Below, piece by piece: positions 41,279 to 49,655 of a stretch of 64,000 nucleotides of DNA (the stretch's first letter is position 1; each line of letters starts with the position of its first letter). The translations under genes were made by a program, and so were the position numbers. This DNA comes from Acetobacter sp. (GTDB taxonomy: Bacteria; Pseudomonadota; Alphaproteobacteria; RF32; CAG-239), in assembly GCA_023665325.1 (NCBI GenBank), contig JAMPED010000004.1, forward strand, positions 44,447 to 108,446, given 5' to 3'. The notes below the pieces were generated by a model, which was given only the letters and a program-made list of their open reading frames with translations, was not told where the DNA came from and ran no database searches.

Positions 41279-43408
41279 TTATTCCTCGTATAGTAATCTT
41301 GCCTTATTTTTATCGTCTCCAGCATAGAGCTTGAAGAGCGGTGTTGATTTCCCATTTACAGATGCATATAGCTTGTTAATTCTCACAGATTTGTTGTTGA
41401 CTGAGCCATATAGATTAGAAAAGCCTGCTCGTGGGGTGAAACTAATATTCACGAAATCACTTGTTTGCCCAGTAGATTCCTGTATTAAGTATATCATTAA
41501 AGAGTAATCTTGATTTTCTACCAGATTAGGAATCAAGCGTTCACCCTCAACATTTTCTGAAAAATCTTCCCAAATTTCAGTTTTGGAATCATCCTCGGAA
41601 ACAAGTTTTGCGCATAGCTTTAGGTTCTCTGCCCCACCATCAATTTTAGCTTCGTAATGAATTGATATGGAGTCTTGGTTTAACGCTAAAATAGTTGCTA
41701 CAGGTTTGCGCGGTAGCGTTAAGAGCGTTATAGAGGCAGCAGCACTATTACTCCAGCCAGTCCCTGTTTCTGGGTCAGTATCGGAGTGCGCCCTTAGGTA
41801 TGCAGAAACTGGATAGGAAGTGTTATAGGTTAAATCAGAAATTACAACCTTAAGGTTTTCGCCAGTTTTATAAGACAAATTGCCTGTGCTTGTTCCATTA
41901 TATTCTACAACTGCCCAGATATTTTTATTTGGAATATTATTTGAGCTGTCAACGAGTGTAAGCTCGGCAGAAGCCAAGTTTTTGTCTGATGTAGTGCGAG
42001 TTTCAAGCGTAATTGGCGCTGGTGGCAAAACCTTAATACTAGAACCAATACCATCAACGCTAAACGCCGTATTGCTAATATTATAACCGAACCGGACTGG
42101 CAGCAACCCTTTAAGCTGAAGTGTACCAGTAGAAGAGTTATTCACTGTGATAGAACCGCTAGAAGCATTAGATAACCTGCCAGAACGCTTTGTTGCGGTC
42201 AACCAATTTGCCTGCGTTGAGTCCATCACACCAGCATCTATGTACCGACCACTGGCACTTGATGGCGCACCAAAATCAATACCATCAATATCAACAGTGG
42301 CACTGTTGTAGGTTAGCGTTCCCCAAGACCAACTGCTCAAGGATGGTGGGTCACCGCCCTCTGTTGTCCAAGAGATAGTGCTAATATTAGAATACATGCC
42401 CTGATAAGCCTGACGCGCTTGTACGTAAATGTCAGAGGCAACTGGTAGAGAGAGTGTAGTAGAAACAGCAGTCCACGCATAATTACTAGAGTTGATAGTC
42501 TGCCAGCTTGTATAAGTTGTACCACCATCCGTGCTATATCTAATCTGCGTAGATGGATACACATAGTCATTACTATAACTACCCTTAACTGTGATTACCG
42601 AAGAAATAGCACTAGAGCCAATTGTATCTGAATGAGTCAACGAAGTGAGCGGCGCAGGAGGTAAATATCTAACACTCTGATTACCCGGATATACACGAGT
42701 ATCCGCCGCTCCATTTGTTGCATAGCCAGCAAGCCGATATGCAACCATACCCTCAAGCGTAAACGTGCCATCGCCCTGTTGGGTGCTTGAGTTAGTAATC
42801 GTACCATTATTGTATGTAGAGCTACCACAAGATTGCATAATGCGGTTCCAAGTACCAAAAACACCTGAGGTTTGCGTATTGGATGTCACACCAGCAAGAA
42901 TTTGGGCGTCACGAGAAGACGTAGAGCCACCCGAACCCCAAGAAGACATGTCACACCAGCCATAAATAGAATTATAAGTTGAAGAGTAAACGCCAATGCT
43001 AGAAATAGTTGGTGAAGTGGCGGTTTGGAATTGAGTCAAAGTTAAACTGCCACAACGATAACTTACAGTCCAGTCAACACGAGTACCCGACTCTGAAGCT
43101 TCGTAACAGAAATTTAACGTCTTAGAGCCGTCTGAGTTGTGATATACAGTAAAATCTTGAGAAAACGAAGTGGAGTACCCGTTGCCAGAATTCATGCTGA
43201 GACTACGAGTGATAGTTCCGCCATCCTGCCCATCGCACCAAATATGCGTGTAAATAGCGGTATTGTATGCTTCGTAGGCACCAGTACGAGAATAAGTTAC
43301 CTGTACACGCACAGTAGAATAATTAGAACTCGAATTAGTGCTAACTTCCCATGCAGAGACCGTACAAGTGACGTACTGGTTGCCTGTGCCTACACTAAAA
43401 CTTGCCAT
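41279..43408 (-). CDS. Minor tail protein, beta-sandwich repeats
   Basis: 709 residues, almost entirely S/T/Y/G-rich beta-strands. N-terminal 130 residues resemble a carbohydrate-binding/Ig-like fold, followed by three or four fibronectin-III-like units (about 140-330, 340-450, 450-660). C-terminal repeats SVNNKSVRINKLYASVNGKS. Distal tail/baseplate protein likely. Confidence 0.6.
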   Translation of the reverse strand: MASFSVGTGNQYVTCTVSAWEVSTNSSSNYSTVRVQVTYSRTGAYEAYNTAIYTHIWCDGQDGGTITRSLSMNSGNGYSTSFSQDFTVYHNSDGSKTLNFCYEASESGTRVDWTVSYRCGSLTLTQFQTATSPTISSIGVYSSTYNSIYGWCDMSSWGSGGSTSSRDAQILAGVTSNTQTSGVFGTWNRIMQSCGSSTYNNGTITNSSTQQGDGTFTLEGMVAYRLAGYATNGAADTRVYPGNQSVRYLPPAPLTSLTHSDTIGSSAISSVITVKGSYSNDYVYPSTQIRYSTDGGTTYTSWQTINSSNYAWTAVSTTLSLPVASDIYVQARQAYQGMYSNISTISWTTEGGDPPSLSSWSWGTLTYNSATVDIDGIDFGAPSSASGRYIDAGVMDSTQANWLTATKRSGRLSNASSGSITVNNSSTGTLQLKGLLPVRFGYNISNTAFSVDGIGSSIKVLPPAPITLETRTTSDKNLASAELTLVDSSNNIPNKNIWAVVEYNGTSTGNLSYKTGENLKVVISDLTYNTSYPVSAYLRAHSDTDPETGTGWSNSAAASITLLTLPRKPVATILALNQDSISIHYEAKIDGGAENLKLCAKLVSEDDSKTEIWEDFSENVEGERLIPNLVENQDYSLMIYLIQESTGQTSDFVNISFTPRAGFSNLYGSVNNKSVRINKLYASVNGKSTPLFKLYAGDDKNKARLLYEE

Positions 43409-45453
43409 TAGGCCCCACTTTCAACAGTAGACTCAGGCTCGCTTTCTGGGTCAGTTCCTGAACTGTCTGGGTCAGTAGATTCTGTATAAACACCATATAA
43501 AGTGTTAGCAGGAAGGTCAACACCCTCACCAATATCTTCAGTAGATAGAACTAGCCGAACAATTTGTGGTTTATTTCTAATATACGCATAGCTTGCAGTA
43601 TCGGACTCGTCCCAGTCTGCCCGAACATTTTTCAAGTTATCATTGTCAAGCTGTTCGTAGAGCGTTGCACCAGTAACGAATTTATCCTCAACCGGCGTAA
43701 CATCGCCTGTCAACTCTTGCCTGATTTCGTCAATAGACTTATTTTCGACCTTATTAAGGCCGACAGCTTTTTTATCTAGCGTCTGCCAAGTCTTATCGCC
43801 ACGATAATATTGAGTAGCATCCCCCTCGGAGATAATGTCCTGCTTTTGCGCAATTTCGCTTTCAATAGCATCATTCTTGTCTGCGATAGAGTCTTTAAGC
43901 TCCTGCCAGCCATTTACTTTACCTGTGCCATCTCCACGACCAGTAGAACCAATTTCGCCCTCTTTATTAGAGCCTAAGAACGAACCAGCCTCCTCATTAG
44001 TGAAGCGTGGGATATTAGCGCTACCTTCATTGCCGCCAATAGCGGTTAGAATAAGTTCAAGCTTACCAGTAGGAATTGCGTCCTCTGGGAATAAGGTGGT
44101 AATAGAATTACCAGCTGTATTAACTGTATAATACTCGCTATTATAATCAACGCCGTTAATAGTAATATAAGTAACGTCATCTGTATTAACCGCAGGCTCA
44201 ATAGTAAAAGTTTGAGTGCTGCCGTCCATCTCTGCTACGGTTTGACGCTTGATATAGCCGTGAGGTAGAAAGCCTGAGTCGTACTTCGTGCCATCAGCCA
44301 GAGTAATGATTAGGTGGGCATTTTCAATTTTGATACTTGCAATGCCGTTCGCCGCTTCTTCTTCTGTAAACAGCTCACCGGTAGATTCGTCAATGCCAAT
44401 TTTGCGAGTTTGTTCCGTTGTGCGTGTTGGAGCTTTAATACCACCAAGCACTGTAGCGGTTGCTTGTGGCAAAACATATGGTGCAGGCTTATTTTTAATG
44501 TAGGCATCGGAAGTACTATCAGACTCTTTCCAGTCTGCTTGCACGTTCACCTCTGCACCAGACTCTACATCGTCAAGCTTTTGCTTGTATTCATTAGTAA
44601 AGTCGTTAGTAGAAAGACCCTTACCGTCAACTTTATCAACCTTGTCACTTTCTAGCCTATCAATTTGGTCAGTCAAGCTTTCATAAATGCTATCAACCCT
44701 TTGGTTGATTTCGCTTTCAAAGTCGCCTGCCTTAGTAGCCAACTCGTCTAGGGCTTCCTGAACTGTAGTTGCTTCAAGCTGAGATGTAGTGTTGTCGTAA
44801 TGTTCTTCACTGGCTAATGCAGTTGCAATAATTGTCCAGTCGTCAGAATTGTAAGTTTCACCAGACTTAAAGTTCTCATCGGCAGCAAAAATAGATTGCC
44901 CAACACGAATTAAAGAGTTTTTATTATAATTAGTGTTTGGCTCAAATTCCGGAATGATAACACCAGAAATCAGCTCCCAGTCATCATAGTTAATTACTTG
45001 CGTAGAAGTAAAATCATCTTTCGCTCGATAAATTTTGCCGTCAACAGTAATGATTTCGCCTTTTTCGTAGGTGTATTCCTCTTCAAAGTCATGCAAAATG
45101 TTATCTACAACGTCAACCTCTTCCCACTGCGAAACATCAAACTTTTCTGGCGCAGACGGAATCTTCTCAATAGCACGATAAAGCCTACCACCGACAGCTA
45201 TCATATCGTGTTTCGCATAATAGGTCTTTGGAGTATAGTCATTAACGCTTGGGTTGACCCAAACATCGCCAGTTTGACCGTTTACGCTCAAAACTTGGTC
45301 CCAGTTACCCTCAACAACAGAAGTTAAATAAATTGTAGACTGGTCAAACGCTTGCTCAATTGCCAAAATATTAGAGTCAACGTTAGTTTCAACGTTTTTT
45401 GGTAACTCTACAACGGTTTCAAACAGTGGTACAACGTTGTATTGCTGTTCCAT
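43408..45453 (-). CDS. Tail fibre/baseplate protein
   Basis: 681 residues. N terminus anchors (MEQQYNVVPLFETVVELP), SVNGQTGDVWV motif typical of fibre shafts, three chitin-binding-like WEEVD/WELIS/WTIIA units (about 70-210), coiled coil (about 240-275), two copies of a RADW-x-ES/DES-DTxS-Y-A/D-Y-I-x-NKP motif (near 300 and 615). S/E/T-rich C-terminal tail. Confidence 0.65.
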   Translation of the reverse strand: MEQQYNVVPLFETVVELPKNVETNVDSNILAIEQAFDQSTIYLTSVVEGNWDQVLSVNGQTGDVWVNPSVNDYTPKTYYAKHDMIAVGGRLYRAIEKIPSAPEKFDVSQWEEVDVVDNILHDFEEEYTYEKGEIITVDGKIYRAKDDFTSTQVINYDDWELISGVIIPEFEPNTNYNKNSLIRVGQSIFAADENFKSGETYNSDDWTIIATALASEEHYDNTTSQLEATTVQEALDELATKAGDFESEINQRVDSIYESLTDQIDRLESDKVDKVDGKGLSTNDFTNEYKQKLDDVESGAEVNVQADWKESDSTSDAYIKNKPAPYVLPQATATVLGGIKAPTRTTEQTRKIGIDESTGELFTEEEAANGIASIKIENAHLIITLADGTKYDSGFLPHGYIKRQTVAEMDGSTQTFTIEPAVNTDDVTYITINGVDYNSEYYTVNTAGNSITTLFPEDAIPTGKLELILTAIGGNEGSANIPRFTNEEAGSFLGSNKEGEIGSTGRGDGTGKVNGWQELKDSIADKNDAIESEIAQKQDIISEGDATQYYRGDKTWQTLDKKAVGLNKVENKSIDEIRQELTGDVTPVEDKFVTGATLYEQLDNDNLKNVRADWDESDTASYAYIRNKPQIVRLVLSTEDIGEGVDLPANTLYGVYTESTDPDSSGTDPESEPESTVESGA

Positions 45454-45947
45454 TAGACCTCCTCTGGAGTTCTGACATCCTCAAAGGTATCAGGTTCATC
45501 AGTAGTAAAGCGGTTGGTTGGGTGGCCTTGCACAGTAAGTGTTGCAAGAACGTAGGTATGTGTACGCTTGCTTGCCTTATTCTCCAATACTACATCTAAG
45601 TAATACTGTCCAGGAGTTAACCAAGTTCCCTGCTTATGTAAGTCAAAAAGAATACGACCTTGTTCGGGTGGAATGTAATGCATCTGCTCTTCATTGTCGC
45701 AGTCAATGTCAATTACATTCAGAACGCCATCATAGCCCTCAGCTGCCATGCTGCCACTACCATCTGGAACAATATCTGTAAAAGATTTATCCCATTCTTT
45801 AGCTTTAATTGTTAAAGCCGCCTTGTACCCAACAAGGCTTTTGGGCTGTAAATTGCCATCCTTATCACGATACTTAATCTGCCAAGCAACTGCAGATGAG
45901 TCACCGCGAATCAAATTGTCCCATTTAAGAGTTTGAAGTTTTGCCAT
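45453..45947 (-). CDS. Baseplate upper-protein-like tail protein
   Basis: 164 residues; WDNLIRGDSSAVAWQIKYRD then two beta-sandwich halves, resembling the N-terminal domain of lactococcal BppU-like proteins. First gene of the fibre operon; shares one base with the next gene. Confidence 0.5.
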   Translation of the reverse strand: MAKLQTLKWDNLIRGDSSAVAWQIKYRDKDGNLQPKSLVGYKAALTIKAKEWDKSFTDIVPDGSGSMAAEGYDGVLNVIDIDCDNEEQMHYIPPEQGRILFDLHKQGTWLTPGQYYLDVVLENKASKRTHTYVLATLTVQGHPTNRFTTDEPDTFEDVRTPEEV

Positions 45948-45992
45948 ATTTGTATTCTTGTTTTAATCGTTACCCCCATTATAACAAAAATA

Positions 45993-46472
45993 CTATTGTT
46001 CGCTATCTGCTACACCGTTTAGAGAGTCGTTTAAGCACCGTCCGCAGTCCTTAACATCCATTCCCATTGCTCTTGCTAGCTCGCGGAAAAACTTTTGTAA
46101 CGACCTACAAGCCAATTCAAAAGCTTCTTCAGTAGGGTCAGCAACATAAGTCTCAAGCATTGTGCAAGCCGCAACCCCAGTATGCTTAACGCGGCAACGG
46201 CGCTTATAAGTCCAGTTAGGAGATTTAGCAGCCAAATAGTCAGTTTTTGCTTGACGTAAACGTGCGTCTTCAATCAATTCCTGTTTAGCTATGGCTAGTT
46301 GTTCCTTATATTGTTTGATAACTTCTTCTAAGTCCGGGGAAACATTTTTGAGTTGCTGGGACAAAAAGTTAATTTCTTCAACCGCATGCCATTCGTCCGC
46401 ACCATCGTGCATTATGGAAATTGCTAAATCTAATAAATAGTTGCGGTCATATCCATTCGTTTTACTATTCAT
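45993..46472 (-). CDS. Unknown helical protein, leaderless
   Basis: 159 residues. ATG 46472 follows TATAAT (46484-46479) by exactly six bases; the longer frame from 46490 lies upstream of any transcript. Helical, with six cysteines in the C-terminal half (CRVKHTGVAACTMLETYV, CGRCLND). Function unknown. Confidence 0.6.
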   Translation of the reverse strand: MNSKTNGYDRNYLLDLAISIMHDGADEWHAVEEINFLSQQLKNVSPDLEEVIKQYKEQLAIAKQELIEDARLRQAKTDYLAAKSPNWTYKRRCRVKHTGVAACTMLETYVADPTEEAFELACRSLQKFFRELARAMGMDVKDCGRCLNDSLNGVADSEQ

Positions 46473-46491
46473 AAGACTATTATAGTACAAA

Positions 46492-46747
46492 CAAAAAGTA
46501 CGCTCTTCCGATACGTACTTTTCGCGTTAACTTTTAGGAGCGGGTGGACCTGCTAGCATGACCCAGATTTGCTCCCCTAGTGGGCTATGAATTATTTATC
46601 AACGCCAAACCTTTTGAAGCGTTGGTGCCTCATCTCCTTAGAGCCGGCCTGCTGATGAGGTATGAGCCTATGCCGGACTTTTGTAGGCGCTTATCGCGAC
46701 ACACTCTCAGCCTTGCGTGCCTACGCTGGTGAAGCCTTTCGGCTTAT
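46492..46747 (-). ncRNA. Structured small RNA, about 255 nt
   Basis: Minus-strand promoter 46783-46754 and terminator AAAGTACG/CGTACTTT-TT (46492-46522) delimit it. Hairpins in order: AAGCC-GAAA-GGCTT, GTAGGC/GCCTAC, CCTCATC/GATGAGG, CAACGC/GCGTTG, GGAGC/GCTCC around GGGT/ACCC. No reading frame. Class unknown. Confidence 0.7.
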
Positions 46748-46753
46748 GCTCCT

Positions 46754-46783
46754 ATTATATCACACCCATAAAAAATGTGTCAA
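46754..46783 (-). promoter_or_regulatory. Promoter of the 255-nt RNA
   Basis: TTGACA (46783-46778), 18 bp, TATAAT (46759-46754). Confidence 0.85.
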
Positions 46784-46839
46784 TATACTTGGAGCATAAA
46801 ATACAAAGTGCGACTATGGCAATACAAATACTTGCCAAA

Positions 46840-46944
46840 CTAATAGTCAAGATAAACGAACTCAAAACCAAATCTACTACTTGCTTCGCGGTCATGTCTG
46901 ACCGACTTCGGCAATGGTTCCTTCGCCCTGATACGTCTCTTCAT
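46840..46944 (-). CDS. 34-residue basic micro-ORF
   Basis: Basic peptide (MKRRIRAKEPLPKSVRHDRE...) whose ATG overlaps (ATGA) the stop of a 14-codon leader ORF 46985-46941, which itself has a strong AAGGAGGT ribosome site. Coupled translation suggested; may be spurious. Confidence 0.35.
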   Translation of the reverse strand: MKRRIRAKEPLPKSVRHDREASSRFGFEFVYLDY

Positions 46945-47007
46945 TTGGTTGTACCTCTTGATACGTTGCTTAGAACCTTTGACATATTTACCTCCTTGTG
47001 ATAAGAC

Positions 47008-47114
47008 AAAAAGCAGGACAAACAAAAGTTTATCCCGCCTTTGTGCTAATCAACTTGTAGTTTTATTTTCTTTGTCATAATTGCTTGCGCAGGTTATCCC
47101 CCACCTACGGTCGC
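47008..47114 (-). ncRNA. Small RNA, about 107 nt
   Basis: Consensus promoter (47149-47121) and terminator with an 11-bp stem, GCGGGATAAAC-TTTT-GTTTGTCCTGC, plus TTTTT (47038-47008). The only ORF has nine codons and no ribosome site. Class unknown. Confidence 0.65.
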
Positions 47115-47120
47115 ATTACT

Positions 47121-47149
47121 ATTATAACAAACTGAAAATTAGGTGTCAA
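47121..47149 (-). promoter_or_regulatory. Promoter of the 107-nt RNA
   Basis: TTGACA (47149-47144), 17 bp, TATAAT (47126-47121). Confidence 0.85.
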
Positions 47150-47162
47150 TATAAAACTTACG

Positions 47163-47576
47163 CTAAATTTGTGAAGCTAAACTGTTTTCCAATTTTTCTG
47201 CTTCAATGAGGTCTTTGTTTTCTTGGCTATAGACACCATGTTTAACACGGTCTTTTTCTTCCGCTTTTTTACCATCATTCCAACGTTCTAGCGAACCTAC
47301 AAGGTATCCTGTAATACGGCGTAAGCGTTCAAAGTTACCACCTATCCAATGCTTATGGTCTTCAAAATACTGCTTTGCCTTGTCTTCGTCCTCTATTGCT
47401 TGTGTGCCAATTTCAACGAGAACAGAAACATGTAGGGGGTCATAGTGTAATTCGTCCAACTTTTCTTGTAGAAATTCCATGTTTACCGAACCATACTTTT
47501 GTAAAGAGGTGATGAAACGTTCGGAGTTGTAAACCTCTGCGTCTGCTGGACGCATATACACAATTTTATTTACCAT
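47163..47576 (-). CDS. Unknown protein, leaderless
   Basis: 137 residues; ATG 47576 is six bases after TAAAAT. Charged helical protein (EDEDKAKQYFEDHKHW, ERWNDGKKAEEKDR). Divergent from the HNH gene with overlapping -35 boxes. Unknown function. Confidence 0.6.
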   Translation of the reverse strand: MVNKIVYMRPADAEVYNSERFITSLQKYGSVNMEFLQEKLDELHYDPLHVSVLVEIGTQAIEDEDKAKQYFEDHKHWIGGNFERLRRITGYLVGSLERWNDGKKAEEKDRVKHGVYSQENKDLIEAEKLENSLASQI

Positions 47577-47582
47577 ATATCT

Positions 47583-47633
47583 ATTTTACTACTTACAAAA
47601 TGCTTGACAAAGTGCTAGTGTATGGCGTAAAAT
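47583..47633 (+). promoter_or_regulatory. Back-to-back leaderless promoters sharing a -35 palindrome
   Basis: Plus: TTGACA (47604-47609), 18 bp, TAAAAT (47628-47633), six bases to ATG 47640. Minus: TTGTCA (47610-47605), 16 bp, TAAAAT (47588-47583), six bases to ATG 47576. Confidence 0.75.
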
Positions 47634-47639
47634 ATACTT

Positions 47640-48149
47640 ATGGAAGAAACGTGGAAACTAATCCCCCTTAAAGATTGCAAACACAAATATTTCGCCAGTA
47701 CGCTTGGGCGTTTTGCTAGAGAACGTGCTGATGGAAAGCTTAAAATTATTCAGGGGCATGTTACCGAATACGGTTATGTAAAGGTAGGGATATCCTTCAT
47801 ACATCAGCGCAAGTGCTTCTTTGCGCATCGATTAGTCTTGCTTACATTTGCTAAGAGTTGGAACGAACACTATCAAGTCAATCATATAAATGGAATTAAA
47901 ACGGACAATCGGCTCTGCAATTTAGAACTGTGTACAGCAAAACACAATATGGCTCATGCGTCCAGAACTGGACTGATAGCTCGCGGAGAACGTTGCTCTC
48001 ATGCAAAACTTACAGCACAGCAAGTGCGCGACATCCGTCAGCTATTGTTCAATAAAACACCCGTGCGAGAAATCATGCGCCAGTACCACATTTGTAGCAC
48101 TATGGTCTATAACATTAAAAATAAAACGGCGTGGAAACATATTGACTAG
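47640..48149 (+). CDS. NUMOD4/HNH homing-type endonuclease
   Basis: 169 residues: NUMOD4-like start (WKLIPLKDCKHKYFASTLGR), HNH core FFAHRLVLLTF and VNHINGIKTDNRLCNLEL at about 79-97, then a C-terminal helix-turn-helix AKLTAQQVRDIRQLL ... STMVYNIKNKTAWKHI. Free-standing phage endonuclease. Leaderless mRNA. Its stop codon forms the -35 of the tRNA promoter. Confidence 0.85.
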   Translation: MEETWKLIPLKDCKHKYFASTLGRFARERADGKLKIIQGHVTEYGYVKVGISFIHQRKCFFAHRLVLLTFAKSWNEHYQVNHINGIKTDNRLCNLELCTAKHNMAHASRTGLIARGERCSHAKLTAQQVRDIRQLLFNKTPVREIMRQYHICSTMVYNIKNKTAWKHID

Positions 48150-48170
48150 TATTTACGCTCGTGCTATAAT
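48142..48170 (+). promoter_or_regulatory. Promoter of plus-strand tRNA group
   Basis: TTGACT (48142-48147), 17 bp, TGC-TATAAT (48165-48170). Confidence 0.85.
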
Positions 48171-48192
48171 TAAAAGTAGCACATTGTAATAT

Positions 48193-48268
48193 CGGGGAGA
48201 GATGCGGCAGCCGCATGTGAGCCTCATAAACTCAATGTTAGTAGGTGCAACTCCTGCCTCCCCCACCA
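48193..48268 (+). tRNA. tRNA-Met (CAT), initiator-like 1-72 mismatch
   Basis: C GGGGAG/CTCCCC C with a C-C mismatch at 1-72, D arm ATGC-GGCAGCC-GCAT, anticodon loop CTCATAA, T arm GTAGG-TGCAACT-CCTGC, A-CCA. Confidence 0.65.
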
Positions 48269-48273
48269 TATAT

Positions 48274-48362
48274 GCGCCAATAGCTCAGGTAGTAGAGCTT
48301 AAACGTGTTAAAGGCTAGAACGTTTGAAGCCTTGTGGGTGGGTGCAAGTCCCACTTGGCGCT
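48274..48362 (+). tRNA. tRNA-like RNA with 17-nt anticodon loop
   Basis: Perfect acceptor GCGCCAA/TTGGCGC, good D arm GCTCAGGTAGTAGAGC, T arm GTGGG-TGCAAGT-CCCAC. The anticodon stem TAAAC/GTTTG closes a 17-nt loop starting GTGTTAA (GTT, Asn-like) plus ten extra bases. CCA not encoded. Confidence 0.5.
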
Positions 48363-48368
48363 TAAAGT

Positions 48369-48445
48369 GCAGATATAGTGGAACTGGTTAACACACTTCC
48401 CTCTCAAGGAAGAGAGTCCGAGTTCGAGCCTCGGTATCTGTACCA
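48369..48445 (+). tRNA. tRNA-Glu (CTC)
   Basis: Acceptor GCAGATA/TATCTGT, anticodon arm CTTCC-CTCTCAA-GGAAG, T loop TTCGAGC, A-CCA. Confidence 0.85.
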
Positions 48446-48450
48446 GATAA

Positions 48451-48525
48451 GCAGGTATCGTATAGCGGCTATTATGCGTCCTTGCCAAGGACGAGACGGC
48501 AGTTCGACTCTGCCTACCTGCACCA
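48451..48525 (+). tRNA. tRNA-Gly (GCC)
   Basis: Acceptor GCAGGTA/TACCTGC, anticodon arm CGTCC-TTGCCAA-GGACG, T loop TTCGACT, A-CCA. Confidence 0.9.
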
Positions 48526-48550
48526 AAAAACAGAAAGGAATACAAAACAT

Positions 48551-48721
48551 ATGGCACTAATCTTAATAATACTCATGTTCGCAGTTCTCGCCGGTTTAGG
48601 CGCGTTTTTTATTATGTTGGGCATAACCATTGTTGGCACGATGATAGCTGCAATTCTGGAGAAGTTAGGGTATTTACAAGATAACGACATATATATTGAA
48701 ATTAACAAGGATAAAAAATGA
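48551..48721 (+). CDS. Small membrane protein
   Basis: 56 residues, two close hydrophobic segments (LILIILMFAVLAGLGAFFIM and GITIVGTMIAAILE), acidic/basic end. AGAAAGGA upstream; ATGA overlap with dcd. Unknown function. Confidence 0.55.
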   Translation: MALILIILMFAVLAGLGAFFIMLGITIVGTMIAAILEKLGYLQDNDIYIEINKDKK

Positions 48722-49245
48722 TTCTATCTGATAAAACCTTACGTAAAGAAATTTTAGCTAATAGACTAGTCAAAAACGTCAACATCAACAATGTGCAGCC
48801 CAGCAGTGTAGATATTACACTATCCAACAGTTTTGCAACTACCGTTAAGACGGGCAAAACTTACGAGCTAAAAGACGAACTTCCATACAATACTTTTGAA
48901 GACGCTGACTATATTATTATTCACCCTCACGAATTCGTATTAGCAACCACTCAAGAGCATTTTATTTTTCCAGACAATATATGCGGCTTTGTAGAGGGGA
49001 GAAGCTCTATTGGACGTTTAGGCTTGTTTATTCAAAATGCCGGCTGGATAGACGCTGGCTTTGAGGGCGAAATTACGCTAGAACTGTATAACGCGAGCGA
49101 AAACAGTTACATCTTGCGTGCTGGGCAAAGGGTTGGGCAAATTGTTTTTGCAACAATGGACGAAAAAGCAGAACACCCATATCGCGGCAAGTATCAAGGG
49201 CAAACTGGCGCTACTACATCACGTATTAGTCAAGACGAAGATTAA
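48718..49245 (+). CDS. dcd: dCTP deaminase
   Basis: Converts dCTP to dUTP, feeding dTMP synthesis. 175 residues with the trimeric dUTPase/DCD core: QPSSVDITLSN at about 28-38, VEGRSSIGRLGLF at about 92-104, NAGWIDAGFEGEITLEL at about 107-123 (catalytic Glu in this motif), GQRVGQIVFATMD. Acts upstream of ThyA (50945) and DHFR (49656). Confidence 0.9.
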   Translation: MILSDKTLRKEILANRLVKNVNINNVQPSSVDITLSNSFATTVKTGKTYELKDELPYNTFEDADYIIIHPHEFVLATTQEHFIFPDNICGFVEGRSSIGRLGLFIQNAGWIDAGFEGEITLELYNASENSYILRAGQRVGQIVFATMDEKAEHPYRGKYQGQTGATTSRISQDED

Positions 49246-49269
49246 AAAAGGCGCGTCATGCGCCTTTTT
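49245..49269 (+). terminator. Bidirectional terminator
   Basis: AAAAAGGCGC-GTCAT-GCGCCTTTTT between dcd and the convergent 49268 gene. Confidence 0.85.
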
Positions 49270-49552
49270 ATATTGTTCTATGATATTGTAGTCCTCTATC
49301 CACCAGCTCCCTATATGCTTTCCACTTCCGTTTTTCCCGTTTAGTAGTCATGTTGGAATAGGGAGTGCTTATATACGCTTCAACCTTATCTCGCAATATC
49401 CACGCTAAATCTTCTTGTGCTACTCGCCAACTATCGTCTAAGCACCATATGTCATATTTTTGGGAATAAAAATAGAACTTGCCAAGTTCTTCACCAGTAG
49501 GCTTCATCGTAATTGCGATTTTAATGCCATCAATTTCTAATATTTTACGCAT
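49268..49552 (-). CDS. Unknown protein
   Basis: 94 residues; beta strands at the start (ILEIDGIKIAITM), W/Y-rich middle, basic C-terminal helix (TTKREKRKWKAYREL). Lies between tRNA-Thr and a terminator; unknown function. Confidence 0.55.
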   Translation of the reverse strand: MRKILEIDGIKIAITMKPTGEELGKFYFYSQKYDIWCLDDSWRVAQEDLAWILRDKVEAYISTPYSNMTTKREKRKWKAYRELVDRGLQYHRTI

Positions 49553-49563
49553 ATCTCTCTTTC

Positions 49564-49637
49564 TGGAGCCACCTGCGAGAATTGAACTCGCCTCTCCGCT
49601 TTACAAGAGCGGTGCATCACCACAATGCTTAGGTGGC
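49564..49637 (-). tRNA. tRNA-Thr (TGT)
   Basis: Acceptor GCCACCT/AGGTGGC, anticodon arm CCGCT-CTTGTAA-AGCGG, T loop TTCAATT, T-CCA. Confidence 0.9.
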
Positions 49638-49655
49638 TTTTTTATTATAGCACAA

